Below, in pieces: positions 34,121 to 42,679 of a DNA stretch of 64,000 nt. The stretch comes from an uncultured Spirochaetaceae bacterium (GTDB taxonomy: Bacteria; Spirochaetota; Spirochaetia; Treponematales; Treponemataceae), in assembly GCA_902766125.1 (NCBI GenBank), contig CACXCG010000018.1:1-64000 (forward strand). Reading direction: 5' to 3'. Each line of letters begins with the position of its first letter. Position 1 is the stretch's first letter. The notes under the pieces were generated by a model. That model saw only the letters and a list, made by a program, of their open reading frames with translations, did not search any database and was not told the DNA's origin. The position numbers and the translations under genes were made by a program.

Positions 34121-35107
34121 TTATTTTTCTATCAGTTTTCCGTTTTCGAAGATCATATTTGCTGAGTTTATGTATTCTTCAGGAACGGTAATTCCGCATG
34201 CTTTTGCAGCATCAAGGTCAATCAGAAGATCTGAATCAGAAGGATCAGTCATAAAGCGGACAGGAATGTCTGCAGGGCTCTTTCCGTTCAGAATCTGTAC
34301 AACGATGTCACCGGTTGCACGGCCTGCTTTGTAGTAGTTAAAGCCGCTTGCCATAAAGATGCCGCCGTCTTTTGCAGCAGTAACGTCACCACTGAAGATG
34401 GGTTTCTTTGCACGTCCAAATACATCAACCAGAGATGCAATTGCACTGAACACGGTGTTGTCTGTGGTAAGGTAGATTCCGTCTACACGATTGATGATTG
34501 CATCTGCAGCCTGCTTTACTTCGCTTGACTGTGTGATTGACTGAGTAACCAGATCAATTCCTGCTTCTTTACATCCCTGCTTTACCAGTTCAAGTGATGA
34601 TACAGAGTTTGCTTCGTTACTGGTATAAATGTAACCCAGAGTTTTGATTCCGGTAATCTTTGCAAACAGCTTGATGTGTTCAACAGTGGGAATAGCGTCG
34701 CTCATACCGGTAACATTATTCTTTCCGCGGTCAAGGCTGTCTACCAGACCTGCGCCAACCGGATCAGTTACGGTTCCAAATACAACGGGAGTTTCTTTGA
34801 GTGTAGTAGAAAGTGCAATGGCAACCGGAGTTGCAATACCGACAGCAACATCAACATTCTTTACTTTGTATTCAGATGCAATCTGAGCAGCAGTGTTTAC
34901 GTCGCCGTTAGCATTCTGTAAATCGAACTGAGCATCAATTCCGTTTTCTTTGATTACATCGATGATACCCTGTTCAACGTCGTCAAGAGCCGGATGCTGA
35001 ACAATTTTTGCAATACCAATTTTAACCTGTTTAGAACCTGACTTTTTTGTTCCGCATGAAGCAAATACCAGACAGGCAATCATAAGCAAAGGAATAAGTT
35101 TTTTCAT
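34121..35107 (-). CDS. ABC transporter substrate-binding lipoprotein (TrpX family)
   Basis: The 328-residue protein has a lipobox ending at Cys18 (FASC) and the ABC_sub_bind pattern: KIGIAKIVQHPALDDVEQGIID, ASEYKVKNVDVAVGIATPVAIAL, TPVVFGTVTDPVGAGLV and YYKAGRATGDIVVQILNGKSPADIPVRF. Relatives bind tryptophan or tyrosine (TrpX/TrpXYZ) or remain unassigned, so an aromatic amino acid is the best guess. First gene of the three-gene importer; GAGGT precedes the ATG. Confidence 0.85.
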   Translation of the reverse strand: MKKLIPLLMIACLVFASCGTKKSGSKQVKIGIAKIVQHPALDDVEQGIIDVIKENGIDAQFDLQNANGDVNTAAQIASEYKVKNVDVAVGIATPVAIALSTTLKETPVVFGTVTDPVGAGLVDSLDRGKNNVTGMSDAIPTVEHIKLFAKITGIKTLGYIYTSNEANSVSSLELVKQGCKEAGIDLVTQSITQSSEVKQAADAIINRVDGIYLTTDNTVFSAIASLVDVFGRAKKPIFSGDVTAAKDGGIFMASGFNYYKAGRATGDIVVQILNGKSPADIPVRFMTDPSDSDLLIDLDAAKACGITVPEEYINSANMIFENGKLIEK

Positions 35108-35217
35108 AACGAACCTCGTACAAAATTATATAGTTTCTTTTGGTAGAAACACTGATACTATACTCTGTTTTAATGTTACTGTCAATAGTATTTTAAAAGA
35201 TTTTTTTTGAGAAAAAA
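35108..35217. other. AT-rich promoter region of the importer
   Basis: Non-coding DNA between the binding-protein gene and the hairpin array. I see AT-rich promoter-like sequence and no gene. Confidence 0.4.
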
Positions 35218-35237
35218 AGCAGTCCCTATAGACTGCT
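35210..35237 (-). terminator. hairpin 1 of array (terminator-like)
   Basis: Arms AGCAGTC (35218-35224) and GACTGCT (35231-35237), followed on the minus strand by seven T and C. Confidence 0.65.
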
Positions 35238-35264
35238 GTACAAGTACATAGTATTTTTCCCGCT

Positions 35265-35295
35265 GGAAGTCATGCCCATTGAGGGCATGACTTCC
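35265..35295. repeat. hairpin 2 of array, perfect 13-bp stem
   Basis: Arms GGAAGTCATGCCC (35265-35277) and its exact reverse complement (35283-35295), 5-nt loop, no T-run. Confidence 0.75.
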
Positions 35296-35303
35296 GGTTG
35301 ACC

Positions 35304-35331
35304 AAATAAAAAAGGATAGCTTTCGCTATCC
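35304..35331 (-). terminator. hairpin 3 of array (terminator-like)
   Basis: Arms GGATAGC (35314-35320) and GCTATCC (35325-35331), followed on the minus strand by TTTTTTATTT and then GGTCAAC, which also follows the terminator nearest the tRNA. Confidence 0.65.
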
Positions 35332-35365
35332 AAACCGTTAATGACAATGAAATAAAACAAGTCTG

Positions 35366-35394
35366 CGAGAATTTTTCCGAAGGAAAAATTCTCG
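35366..35394. repeat. hairpin 4 of array, perfect 13-bp stem
   Basis: Arms CGAGAATTTTTCC (35366-35378) and exact complement (35382-35394) with a 3-nt GAA loop. Confidence 0.75.
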
Positions 35395-35396
35395 TT

Positions 35397-35444
35397 GACC
35401 AAAATAAAAAGGCAGCCCATTTGGACTGCCTTTTTATTTTGGTC
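35397..35444 (-). terminator. terminator of tRNA-Pro, 22-bp stem
   Basis: Arms 35397-35418 and 35423-35444 pair over 22 bp with one mismatch. The stem takes in the CCA end and discriminator base of the tRNA and carries TTTTTATTTT on the minus strand, so it should stop transcription and may help 3' processing. Confidence 0.75.
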
Positions 35445-35516
35445 GGGTAGCCGGAATTCGAATCCGGGACCTCATGCCCCCCAGACATGCACGCTAACCA
35501 ACTGCGCTACTACCCG
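35440..35516 (-). tRNA. tRNA-Pro (anticodon GGG)
   Basis: A complete 77-nt cloverleaf on the minus strand: acceptor arms CGGGTAG and CTACCCG, D-arm, anticodon stem CATGT/GCATG with loop CTGGGGG, anticodon GGG at 35480-35482, T-arm CCGGA-TTCGAAT-TCCGG and an encoded ACCA end. It reads CCC/CCU proline codons. It lies divergently next to prolyl-tRNA synthetase. Confidence 0.95.
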
Positions 35517-35530
35517 TTAAAAGTATGAAT

Positions 35531-35559
35531 ATCATACCGAAATAGCCGCTTAAGGTCAA
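35531..35559 (-). promoter_or_regulatory. promoter of tRNA-Pro
   Basis: TTGACC (35554-35559), 17 bp, TATGAT (35531-35536), about 14 nt before the mature 5' end. The -10 sits in an inverted repeat GTATGA/TCATAC. Confidence 0.65.
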
Positions 35560-35576
35560 GAGTTTATGCCTACTTA

Positions 35577-35605
35577 TTGCTAACCGTCGCTTTTTTCTAT
35601 ATACT
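35577..35605 (+). promoter_or_regulatory. promoter of proS
   Basis: TTGCTA (35577-35582), 17 bp, TATACT (35600-35605), ATG 9 nt later. The 5' untranslated region would be 0-3 nt and there is no ribosome site. Confidence 0.6.
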
Positions 35606-35614
35606 AGTTGCACC

Positions 35615-37429
35615 ATGAAAACATCACAACTTCCATTCAGAACACTGCGGGAAGCCCCCGCCGAAGCTATTATTGCAAGCCATCAGCTTATGATGCGCGC
35701 CGATTTAATTCGCAAATTAGGAAACGGACTGTACACATACATGCCCCTGGGTCTCAAGGCTTACCAGAAAGTAGAAGATACCATTCGTGAAGAATGGAAC
35801 AAATCTGGTGCCGTTGAATTCCGTCCGACTGTTATTGTTCCCGGTGACATCTGGAAAGAAAGCGGACGCTGGGACACAATGGGTCCTCAGATGCTCAAGG
35901 CAAAAAACCGCGGTGAACAGGACATGGTAGTCAGCCCTACCGCAGAAGAAGCATACACTGCAATTGTCCGTGCAGGTCTTACCAGTTACAAGCAGCTTCC
36001 CATCAACATGTATCAGATTAACACAAAATACCGTGATGAGATTCGTCCCCGTTACGGTGTTATGCGTGGCCGTGAGTTCAACATGGCTGACGGTTATTCA
36101 ATGAACGCCGATGATGAATCGCTTGACCAGACCTATCAGGCCTATGCAAAAGCATACCTGCGTATTTTCAAGCGCTTGGGTCTTAAAGTCATTCCGGTAA
36201 AAGCAGACACTGGTGCAATGGGTGGAAGCGGCAGTGAAGAGTTCATGGTAGAAAGCGAAGTTGGTGACGATACCCTTATCATCTGTCCCGACTGCGACTA
36301 TGCTGCAAACGTAGAAAAAGCTTCATGTAAACCCGACGCTGCAGTAGACAACGACGGAAATGCTCAGAAAAAAACAGACCTTGCAATTGAAGACGTTGCA
36401 ACTCCCAATGTATTCAGCATTGCCGATATGGAACAGTTCTTTAAGTGTACACCCAAAATGTTTATCAAGGCACTGGTGTACCGCGTTATAAACAGCACGC
36501 TCGATTTAAGCAAGGCACCGTTCTGCGAAAAGCTTGAAAAGAAAACAGAAGGCAACTTAACTTTCTATCCGCTGTCGTATGTGTGTGTTCTGATTCGTGC
36601 AGACCTTGATGTAAACGAAGCAAAACTTGCTGGTGCACTTAAAGCTAGCGAAGTTTGTCTTGCCGATGACCAGGAGATTCTTGCTATTGCGGGAGCTCCC
36701 CACGGATTTGTTGGTCCTGTTACCGTTAAGTGTCCCATTCTGCAGGATTTAAGCGTTAACGACATGCACGATGCCATTGCAGGAAGCGGAAAAGAAGGTT
36801 ACCACATTAAACATGTTGAACCCGGCCGCGACTATACTGCATATCTTAATGCAGACGTGCGCACTGTTGTACCTGGAGACAAATGTCCGTGCTGTGGCGG
36901 AACATTCTACAGCACAAAGGGTAACGAACTGGGTCACATCTTTAAGCTGGGTAAAAAATACACCGAAAGCATGGGCGTTACTTACCTTGATGTAAACGGA
37001 AAAGCAAGTGTTCCAACTATGGGTTGTTATGGAATTGGTGTTGACCGTGTACTTGCAAGTATTATTGAAACGTACCATGATGATAAAGGAATCATCTGGC
37101 CAATGAGTGTTGCTCCGTTCCAGGTTGCAATTGTTCCCATTAAATATCAGGGTGCCATGAAAGAAGCAGCAGACAAACTGTACGAACAGCTTACTGCCGC
37201 AGGAATTGAAGTTCTGCTTGATGACCGTGATGAACGACCCGGCGTTAAGTTTAACGACATGGATCTTTTGGGATTCCCGGTACGCATTACCGTTGGCGAA
37301 AAAAATCTTCCCAACGTAGAAATAAAAATGCGTGACCAGACAGAGGCAACTCTTGTTCCGCTTGAGCAGGCAGCAGACTCTGTTACCAAAACAGTTCGTG
37401 ACGCACTTGCACAGCTGAACGCAGAATAA
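35615..37429 (+). CDS. proS: prolyl-tRNA synthetase, bacterial type
   Basis: The 604-residue class II synthetase charges tRNA-Pro. Visible are motif 1 (GLYTYMPLGLKAYQKVEDTIREE), motif 2 (KYRDEIRPRYGVMRGREFNMADGYS), the editing INS domain (about residues 225-395, with APHGFVGPV), motif 3 (GIGVDRVLASIIE) and a C-terminal anticodon-binding domain (QVAIVPIKYQ...DDRDERPGVKFNDMDLLGFPVRI). Length and INS domain fit the bacterial ProS. A tRNA-Pro gene stands divergently 100 bp upstream. The mRNA is nearly leaderless. Confidence 0.96.
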   Translation: MKTSQLPFRTLREAPAEAIIASHQLMMRADLIRKLGNGLYTYMPLGLKAYQKVEDTIREEWNKSGAVEFRPTVIVPGDIWKESGRWDTMGPQMLKAKNRGEQDMVVSPTAEEAYTAIVRAGLTSYKQLPINMYQINTKYRDEIRPRYGVMRGREFNMADGYSMNADDESLDQTYQAYAKAYLRIFKRLGLKVIPVKADTGAMGGSGSEEFMVESEVGDDTLIICPDCDYAANVEKASCKPDAAVDNDGNAQKKTDLAIEDVATPNVFSIADMEQFFKCTPKMFIKALVYRVINSTLDLSKAPFCEKLEKKTEGNLTFYPLSYVCVLIRADLDVNEAKLAGALKASEVCLADDQEILAIAGAPHGFVGPVTVKCPILQDLSVNDMHDAIAGSGKEGYHIKHVEPGRDYTAYLNADVRTVVPGDKCPCCGGTFYSTKGNELGHIFKLGKKYTESMGVTYLDVNGKASVPTMGCYGIGVDRVLASIIETYHDDKGIIWPMSVAPFQVAIVPIKYQGAMKEAADKLYEQLTAAGIEVLLDDRDERPGVKFNDMDLLGFPVRITVGEKNLPNVEIKMRDQTEATLVPLEQAADSVTKTVRDALAQLNAE

Positions 37430-37440
37430 AAATCATTTAC

Positions 37441-37477
37441 AAACCGCATGTAACGCTTTTGTGTATGTGCGGTTTTT
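37441..37477 (+). terminator. intrinsic terminator of proS
   Basis: Arms AAACCGCA (37441-37448) and TGCGGTTT (37468-37475) then TTTTT. Confidence 0.75.
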
Positions 37478-37495
37478 CTATTAAGAGGAATTAAA

Positions 37496-38551
37496 ATGAA
37501 ACACAGTAAAACCTTTTTTACCGCCCTGGCACTGACTCTTTTGTGCTCAGTCGCATTTGCACTTCCCGGAGTAGAGTCATATATTCCCGATGAATCCGGA
37601 GAATTCATTTACTACAGCGACTATTCTTTTGAACGCACCTCATACATCGGATTTATGTACTATAACGATTCAACCTATGCAATCCGTTACTATGCACCGA
37701 TGGATGCAGCAAAAAAACTGTTTGAAAAAGACATTACCCTGTACTTTTTAATTGATCCTGCAGCACAACACCTTACGCTCAAAGGCGAAAAAATAACCGG
37801 CGAAACAGAAACCTCAGACAAAGACATTATCAATTATCTGCACGACCTGTTCTATGAGTTTACCGCACGCAGACAGAAAGTAAGCGTAACCGGACTTACC
37901 AAAGTTACAAACACAGAAGACTTTGCTCAGTTTGGCGGAACCGTACAGGTTACCTACAGCAACATTGCTCCTATTTTTAACCTTGAATCTATTCGTGCAG
38001 CAGACGGAACCGTATTGTTCAAAATGCTTTCAACCGGAATGGTTTCTTCAGATACAGACAACAGCTTTCCTTCTTTCAAAGGAGTAGAAGGTTTACCCAA
38101 AGACAATGCCCGCTCTTTCAGCAATAAAAAATCAAAGGCGGTAACCGTTACCTTTGGAACTCAGACAATTACCATTGACGAAACCTGGGAAGCCTCTTTA
38201 GACAACTTATGGTTTAAGGGAAACGAAGCACTGCTTTCCCTTAATGAAATCTCAGAAGCACCCATGAATTCTGCCCAGTACGAAACCTATCTATGCCGCA
38301 AACTTTGCCAGGGAACAAACGGCTCTTTCTCTGTGCTGCCTCAGACACGCATGGAAGTAAACGGAGCAACAGTAACTATTACTGCCCTGCACTACGAACC
38401 TGCTACCGGAAACGTAACGCGCGACTTTAACATCCTTACAAAAAAAGCGGACGGTTCATACACCTACTTAAAGCTGACCGTATTCGACGGAATCTATCAG
38501 GCTAACAAGCAGTACTTTACAACCATCCTTAATTCATATCAGATTCAGTAA
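37496..38551 (+). CDS. secreted protein of unknown function
   Basis: A 351-residue protein with a clear signal peptide (cleavage after AFA near residue 22) and a mature part rich in beta-strand-like Tyr/Thr segments (EFIYYSDYSFERTSYIGFMYYNDSTYAIRYY). No family recognised. GAGGA precedes the ATG. It overlaps the convergent secreted-protein gene by 7 bp. Probably periplasmic or outer-envelope; function cannot be inferred. Confidence 0.65.
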   Translation: MKHSKTFFTALALTLLCSVAFALPGVESYIPDESGEFIYYSDYSFERTSYIGFMYYNDSTYAIRYYAPMDAAKKLFEKDITLYFLIDPAAQHLTLKGEKITGETETSDKDIINYLHDLFYEFTARRQKVSVTGLTKVTNTEDFAQFGGTVQVTYSNIAPIFNLESIRAADGTVLFKMLSTGMVSSDTDNSFPSFKGVEGLPKDNARSFSNKKSKAVTVTFGTQTITIDETWEASLDNLWFKGNEALLSLNEISEAPMNSAQYETYLCRKLCQGTNGSFSVLPQTRMEVNGATVTITALHYEPATGNVTRDFNILTKKADGSYTYLKLTVFDGIYQANKQYFTTILNSYQIQ

Positions 38552-39531
38552 GTAAACGAAAGCTGTACGACACTCAGTACAGCAGAATCAGAGTAGACGG
38601 TTATGCGGAACCAGTACTTGCCCTTGTGGTCAGTTTCATCAAACCGCATACCCGCCGCCTGATCTACCGTATATAGCAGCGTAGACTTGGGCGGTCGCGT
38701 TGGTGCAAAAGAAAGATTATAAAAACTGTCTGCAACCGTATGTGCATCTTCTTCTAAAAGTTCAAAATCATAATACACAGGAACCTGACATTCTTTCTGA
38801 AGACTAAACACAATAAACGGAGCAATATCATTCCCTGTCATTTTTGTAACTGCTTTTACATGCGGAGTTTCATTTTCAGAAAGTGTCTTCCACTGTTCAA
38901 TAACAGAAGCAAGATCTTCGACCAGAATAATTTTTCCTTCAAGTCCATCTGCACTAAAGTCTGCAACTCCATTAGAAGAAGTAACAACACTAACTCCTTC
39001 TTTCATCTGAAGGGCAGAATAAAATTCTTTGCGGATCTGTTCATGCATGAGCGGAAGTCTTTTCTGCAGCTGAAGCATAAGCGGCTGTCTTTGCTGAGCA
39101 TTACTTACCACCTGCCAGAACACCTGTGTTTTTATAATTGCCTTACTCATAAGACCTTCGGGCAAATGCGAGTACACGGTATCGGCATCTACTTTTGTCA
39201 GAGAATCCTGATATAAAAATCCAGCAACCAGTTCTGCATCACCAGAGAAAACAAAGGCATCATTGTTTTTCTGATAGCCCCAGCCAATAAGGATATTTGC
39301 AAGCGTAACATCTTCCGCAAACGTTTTAAACTGTTTATTGATTTCAACGGTAAGTTCATCTTCGGTGTCAACGCAGGAAAGAATTCTGTCGAAGGTTTCT
39401 GCTTTTCCGTTAAGAAAATATTCATCCCACAACTGATTTACGTCATGCAACGTAAGTGCAGGCTGTGCTGCATGGGCACAGACAATAGAAACAATAAGTG
39501 CAGAAAAAACTGCAGCAATCTTACGGAACAT
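38545..39531 (-). CDS. secreted protein of unknown function
   Basis: A 328-residue protein with a signal peptide (cleavage after AHA near residue 21). The mature part starts with helices (LTLHDVNQLWDEYFLNGKAETFDRILSCV) that resemble proteins described only as hypothetical in spirochaetes, as far as I can tell. GGAGG lies upstream of ATG. It is followed at its 5' side by the GerMN gene on the same strand, 25 bp away, so they may be co-transcribed. Confidence 0.6.
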   Translation of the reverse strand: MFRKIAAVFSALIVSIVCAHAAQPALTLHDVNQLWDEYFLNGKAETFDRILSCVDTEDELTVEINKQFKTFAEDVTLANILIGWGYQKNNDAFVFSGDAELVAGFLYQDSLTKVDADTVYSHLPEGLMSKAIIKTQVFWQVVSNAQQRQPLMLQLQKRLPLMHEQIRKEFYSALQMKEGVSVVTSSNGVADFSADGLEGKIILVEDLASVIEQWKTLSENETPHVKAVTKMTGNDIAPFIVFSLQKECQVPVYYDFELLEEDAHTVADSFYNLSFAPTRPPKSTLLYTVDQAAGMRFDETDHKGKYWFRITVYSDSAVLSVVQLSFTY

Positions 39532-39555
39532 AAGCGCCTCCGTTACCAGACAAAT

Positions 39556-40404
39556 CTAGAAGCTTCTGCGATTAAGCGGAGTGCCTACCCAGACACCTTC
39601 GCTTCCCAAATATTCACGCTTTTCGCCGTCAATCAAAAACTGAACGCTTTCTACTGTGGGGAAGGCCGTAGCCGTGTAGACAATCTGCTGTAACTGACCA
39701 CGCGTTCCTTCTACACCATACTGATTGAATTCAAATTCACTGCTGAAGTTTAAGGTTGCAACACCATTCTTAACTGATGCACCCAGAAGTTTTGTTCCCG
39801 AAGAAATAAGAGAACGACAACCGTCATCTTCTTCACTGTCAGTAGGACCTGCAATAAGTGCATTAAGTGTATCTACCAGCGGACTGTCCGACTTTTTCAT
39901 GGTACGGGTAACTTCATGCCGTGCAACAGAACCGTCGCTTTCTATTTCCATAAAGAAAAGACGCACGTTCATAGTCTGACCAATAGTGCTTGGCTGCGGA
40001 GTCTGACTTATTGTCTGCGGTGCGCTTACCGGCTGTGTTTCCTGCTGAACATTTTTTGCTTCGGTTGCCTGTGCTTCCTGTTCGCGGGCAGCTTCATTCT
40101 GTGCCGTTACCGAAGATGTTGTTTGCGTCGGATTTACAGAAATTGAAACAACGGAGCTTTCAGGCTGAACATCATTCTTGTCGATTTCCTGGTCGACGAT
40201 TTCTTCTGTTTCCGAGTTTTCTACAAAGGCCGGAGTTTTTCCAAAGACCTGATCAAAGAAATCAGTAGATTTTAAATTGCTGATGATTTTTTTCTGATTT
40301 ACAACGAAGATTACCAGAAGAATAAGGGCAGCAAGAGCCCACAAAGCAAGTGCAAGACCACTTTTCTGCTGATTTTTACCTGAACGTTTTTTTTGCTGAG
40401 CCAT
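39556..40404 (-). CDS. GerMN-domain membrane-anchored protein
   Basis: Starting at MAQQKKRSG (282 residues): a basic cytoplasmic end, one membrane helix (LALWALAALILLVIFVV), a Gln/Thr/Ser-rich linker (about 85-150) and a C-terminal GerMN domain (LVDTLNALIAGPTDSEEDDGCRSLIS...LNFSSEFEFNQYGVEGTRGQLQQIVYTATAFPTVESVQFLIDGE). GerMN occurs in germination and cell-envelope proteins; in this non-sporulating context it is probably a periplasmic envelope factor. TATACT lies 6 nt before the ATG, TTGAAA 17 bp upstream. Confidence 0.8.
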   Translation of the reverse strand: MAQQKKRSGKNQQKSGLALALWALAALILLVIFVVNQKKIISNLKSTDFFDQVFGKTPAFVENSETEEIVDQEIDKNDVQPESSVVSISVNPTQTTSSVTAQNEAAREQEAQATEAKNVQQETQPVSAPQTISQTPQPSTIGQTMNVRLFFMEIESDGSVARHEVTRTMKKSDSPLVDTLNALIAGPTDSEEDDGCRSLISSGTKLLGASVKNGVATLNFSSEFEFNQYGVEGTRGQLQQIVYTATAFPTVESVQFLIDGEKREYLGSEGVWVGTPLNRRSF

Positions 40405-40410
40405 ACATAC

Positions 40411-40439
40411 AGTATACGGCAAAAAAGCATTCTTTTCAA
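40411..40439 (-). promoter_or_regulatory. leaderless promoter of the GerMN gene
   Basis: TTGAAA (40434-40439), 17 bp, TATACT (40411-40416), 6 nt, ATG. Confidence 0.7.
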
Positions 40440-40455
40440 CACAGAAAAATTACTG

Positions 40456-40484
40456 TTGCAAAATCCGGCTTACACTGTTATACT
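40456..40484 (+). promoter_or_regulatory. promoter of the Rrf2 gene
   Basis: TTGCAA (40456-40461), 17 bp, TATACT (40479-40484), with a conventional 20-nt leader containing TAGGAA. Confidence 0.65.
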
Positions 40485-40509
40485 AGCAGTTAAGTAGGAA
40501 TTACGACTT

Positions 40510-40947
40510 ATGAAAATTTCAACACGTGGCCGCTATGCACTTCGTTTTATGATAGACCTGGCCCAGCATGACAGCACAGAATATATTTCGCTTAAGGACA
40601 TTTCCGAACGGCAGGGAGTGAGTGTAAAATACTTAGAACAGATTACCTCGCTGCTCAGTAAATTCGGATTATTGCAGAGTGTGCGCGGTCCTCAGGGCGG
40701 CTACAAACTTGCAAAGTCTGCAGACAAATACACAGTCGGAGAAATTCTTCGCGTAACGGAAGGAAACCTTGCCCCGGTTGCCTGTCTGGAAAACACACCC
40801 AATCAGTGTCCGCGTGCAAAAAACTGTGACACGCTTGCCTTCTGGTCTGAATTCAACGATCTGGTAAACAACTTTCTTGACTCAAAAAAGCTCGACGACC
40901 TGGTTAAATCAGCCCCCAGTCATCAGAACGGAGACTGGTGTATTTAA
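40510..40947 (+). CDS. Rrf2-family transcriptional regulator, probably Fe-S
   Basis: The 145-residue protein has the Rrf2 winged helix (MKISTRGRYALRFMIDLAQ; SVKYLEQITSLLSKFGLLQSVRGPQGGYKLAK) and three cysteines, Cys92, Cys100 and Cys106, in the IscR-like positions for an iron-sulfur cluster. It would sense redox, iron or Fe-S status. No isc/suf genes are in the window, so the targets are unknown. Confidence 0.88.
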   Translation: MKISTRGRYALRFMIDLAQHDSTEYISLKDISERQGVSVKYLEQITSLLSKFGLLQSVRGPQGGYKLAKSADKYTVGEILRVTEGNLAPVACLENTPNQCPRAKNCDTLAFWSEFNDLVNNFLDSKKLDDLVKSAPSHQNGDWCI

Positions 40948-40956
40948 CACACCTGC

Positions 40957-41859
40957 TTACTTTTTAAAACTAAGCGTTACCACTACCCCGTTGGGAATAA
41001 TGCCCACATTTTCCAGTACAACCGGAGCAGAAGCATTTTTTGCCTTGTGCTGTGCCACCAGATGATGTACAAACGGAACAAAGAAACCGCAGGCAGCACC
41101 AATTGCAGCACCGGTCAGCACATCGGTAAGAAAATGATTTCCGCTTAAGATACGAAGCACACCTGTTCCCACTGCAAGCGCTGTGTCAAACACAACAACC
41201 GGAACTTTCCATGCTGAATCAGGATAATACTCGCAGAAGACATAGCTTAAGAATGTTGTTGCCATAAAAATGTTGGAAGAATGTCCGCTTGGCCAGGAAA
41301 ACTGCCAGTCATCACTGGTAATGCCGTCGGGATCTCTGCTGTCAAAATACATGTAGGGACGGGGACGAAGCATTGTCATCTTTAAAATCGAACGCAGACC
41401 GTAATTAAGCATAAATGCTTCGAGGTACATTACACCCACATCAAGCAAAGACATAACCGGAAGATTACCGAACGCAGACTCTAAGCCGAATGTAATGACA
41501 GGAAGTGCAAAACCTAAACCGACTGCAACATCCGCAGTTTTATCAAGTGCTGCATTGTAAGGATTCATTGCCCAGCGGTCAAAAGCGTTGACTGTATTTC
41601 TGTCGTAAATGGTTGCAGGATTATAGCGGGGAAAATCTGCGGAGGTTTTTATAACAAGTGAAGTGATAAATGTTCCTGCAGAAAGAGTTCCCAAAGTGAT
41701 GTCGGTTACTAAATCAAGTGTAAAGGGATTAACGCCTGTCTCTGTAACACATTTTTCGCGCTCAGGAATGCCGACAGAAAATAATCCCTGAGAAAAAAGA
41801 TTTGTACTTACGGTAAGTGCAAGCAGAGCAAGCATTACTTTTCCCTTAAGTGATTTCAT
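40957..41859 (-). CDS. PAP2-family membrane phosphatase
   Basis: The 300-residue exported or membrane protein carries the three acid-phosphatase motifs: KMTMLRPRPY (KxxxxxxRP), WPSGHSSN (PSGH) and ILSGNHFLTDV (a variant of SRxxxxxHxxxD). PAP2 enzymes dephosphorylate lipid phosphates such as undecaprenyl diphosphate or phosphatidic acid at the outer membrane face. The ATG overlaps the stop of the methyltransferase gene (ATGA). Confidence 0.85.
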   Translation of the reverse strand: MKSLKGKVMLALLALTVSTNLFSQGLFSVGIPEREKCVTETGVNPFTLDLVTDITLGTLSAGTFITSLVIKTSADFPRYNPATIYDRNTVNAFDRWAMNPYNAALDKTADVAVGLGFALPVITFGLESAFGNLPVMSLLDVGVMYLEAFMLNYGLRSILKMTMLRPRPYMYFDSRDPDGITSDDWQFSWPSGHSSNIFMATTFLSYVFCEYYPDSAWKVPVVVFDTALAVGTGVLRILSGNHFLTDVLTGAAIGAACGFFVPFVHHLVAQHKAKNASAPVVLENVGIIPNGVVVTLSFKK

Positions 41860-42644
41860 TTTGAACTCCTTGCAGATGAAAGTTCATACATAACGACTGC
41901 AGAAGCCTGTGCAACATTCAGGCTGTCCATCTGCGGAGCATCTGTTCCTGCATTGATTCCCGTGTAAGGAATAATGACTAAGTGATCACAGCAGTCTGAA
42001 ACTTCACGGCTGATTCCATGCTCTTCGTTACCAAGCACAATAATGGTCGGCGTATTTTTGCACACCGTACGGATAAGCGAAACAGGCTCTTTTGCTTCAA
42101 GAGATGTTCCAATGCTTACCATGCGGCCTTTCATATCCATAAGCAGACGGGGAATTGATTTTATGGAATACACATTAACAAATTCCATACCGCCTTCTGC
42201 AACGCGGTACGAACTTGTGGTAATGGAAGACTGAGCTTCATCAAGCGGAATAACGATATTCTGAATGCCAAAGAAAGCAGCGCTGCGCACAACGGCACCA
42301 AGATTGTTTGCGTTTCCCACACGGTCAAGCACGATGGTATTCTGTCCCTGTGCAACCCACTGACTGGTAATTTCAGAATTCAGCGGAGGAACCTGAGGCA
42401 TTTCAATCATTGCAACAACGCCCTGATGATGCACACTGCCGCACAGTTTTTCAAGTTCTGAAATATCGCGTACCTGATTATACGGTTTTTTTGCAGCAGC
42501 CATCTTACGGCACAGACCGCCAAACAAAGAGGCACGTTCAGGAGCAAAGTAAAAACGGGTAATGCGTTCCCAGTTGATTTTTTCGAGCGTTTTAACAGCA
42601 GCAAATCCGCAGACCGCAAGCTCATTTTTCTGAGTATTCTTCAT
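41856..42644 (-). CDS. SpoU/TrmH-family RNA 2'-O-methyltransferase
   Basis: Starting at MKNTQKNELAV (262 residues). The C-terminal half is a SPOUT methyltransferase with the trefoil-knot motifs: VLDRVGNANNLGAVVRSAAFFGI (motif 1), PTIIVLGNEEHGIS (2) and GTDAPQMDSLNVAQASAVVMYEL (3). The N-terminal part may bind substrate. It methylates a ribose in rRNA or tRNA. TATACT lies 6 nt before this ATG, so it is a leaderless message. Confidence 0.88.
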   Translation of the reverse strand: MKNTQKNELAVCGFAAVKTLEKINWERITRFYFAPERASLFGGLCRKMAAAKKPYNQVRDISELEKLCGSVHHQGVVAMIEMPQVPPLNSEITSQWVAQGQNTIVLDRVGNANNLGAVVRSAAFFGIQNIVIPLDEAQSSITTSSYRVAEGGMEFVNVYSIKSIPRLLMDMKGRMVSIGTSLEAKEPVSLIRTVCKNTPTIIVLGNEEHGISREVSDCCDHLVIIPYTGINAGTDAPQMDSLNVAQASAVVMYELSSARSSK

Positions 42645-42650
42645 AGCACA

Positions 42651-42679
42651 AGTATAACGGAGCAAAAACTAAAAGTCTA
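42651..42679 (-). promoter_or_regulatory. leaderless promoter of the SpoU gene
   Basis: TAGACT (42674-42679), 17 bp, TATACT (42651-42656), 6 nt, ATG. Confidence 0.5.
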
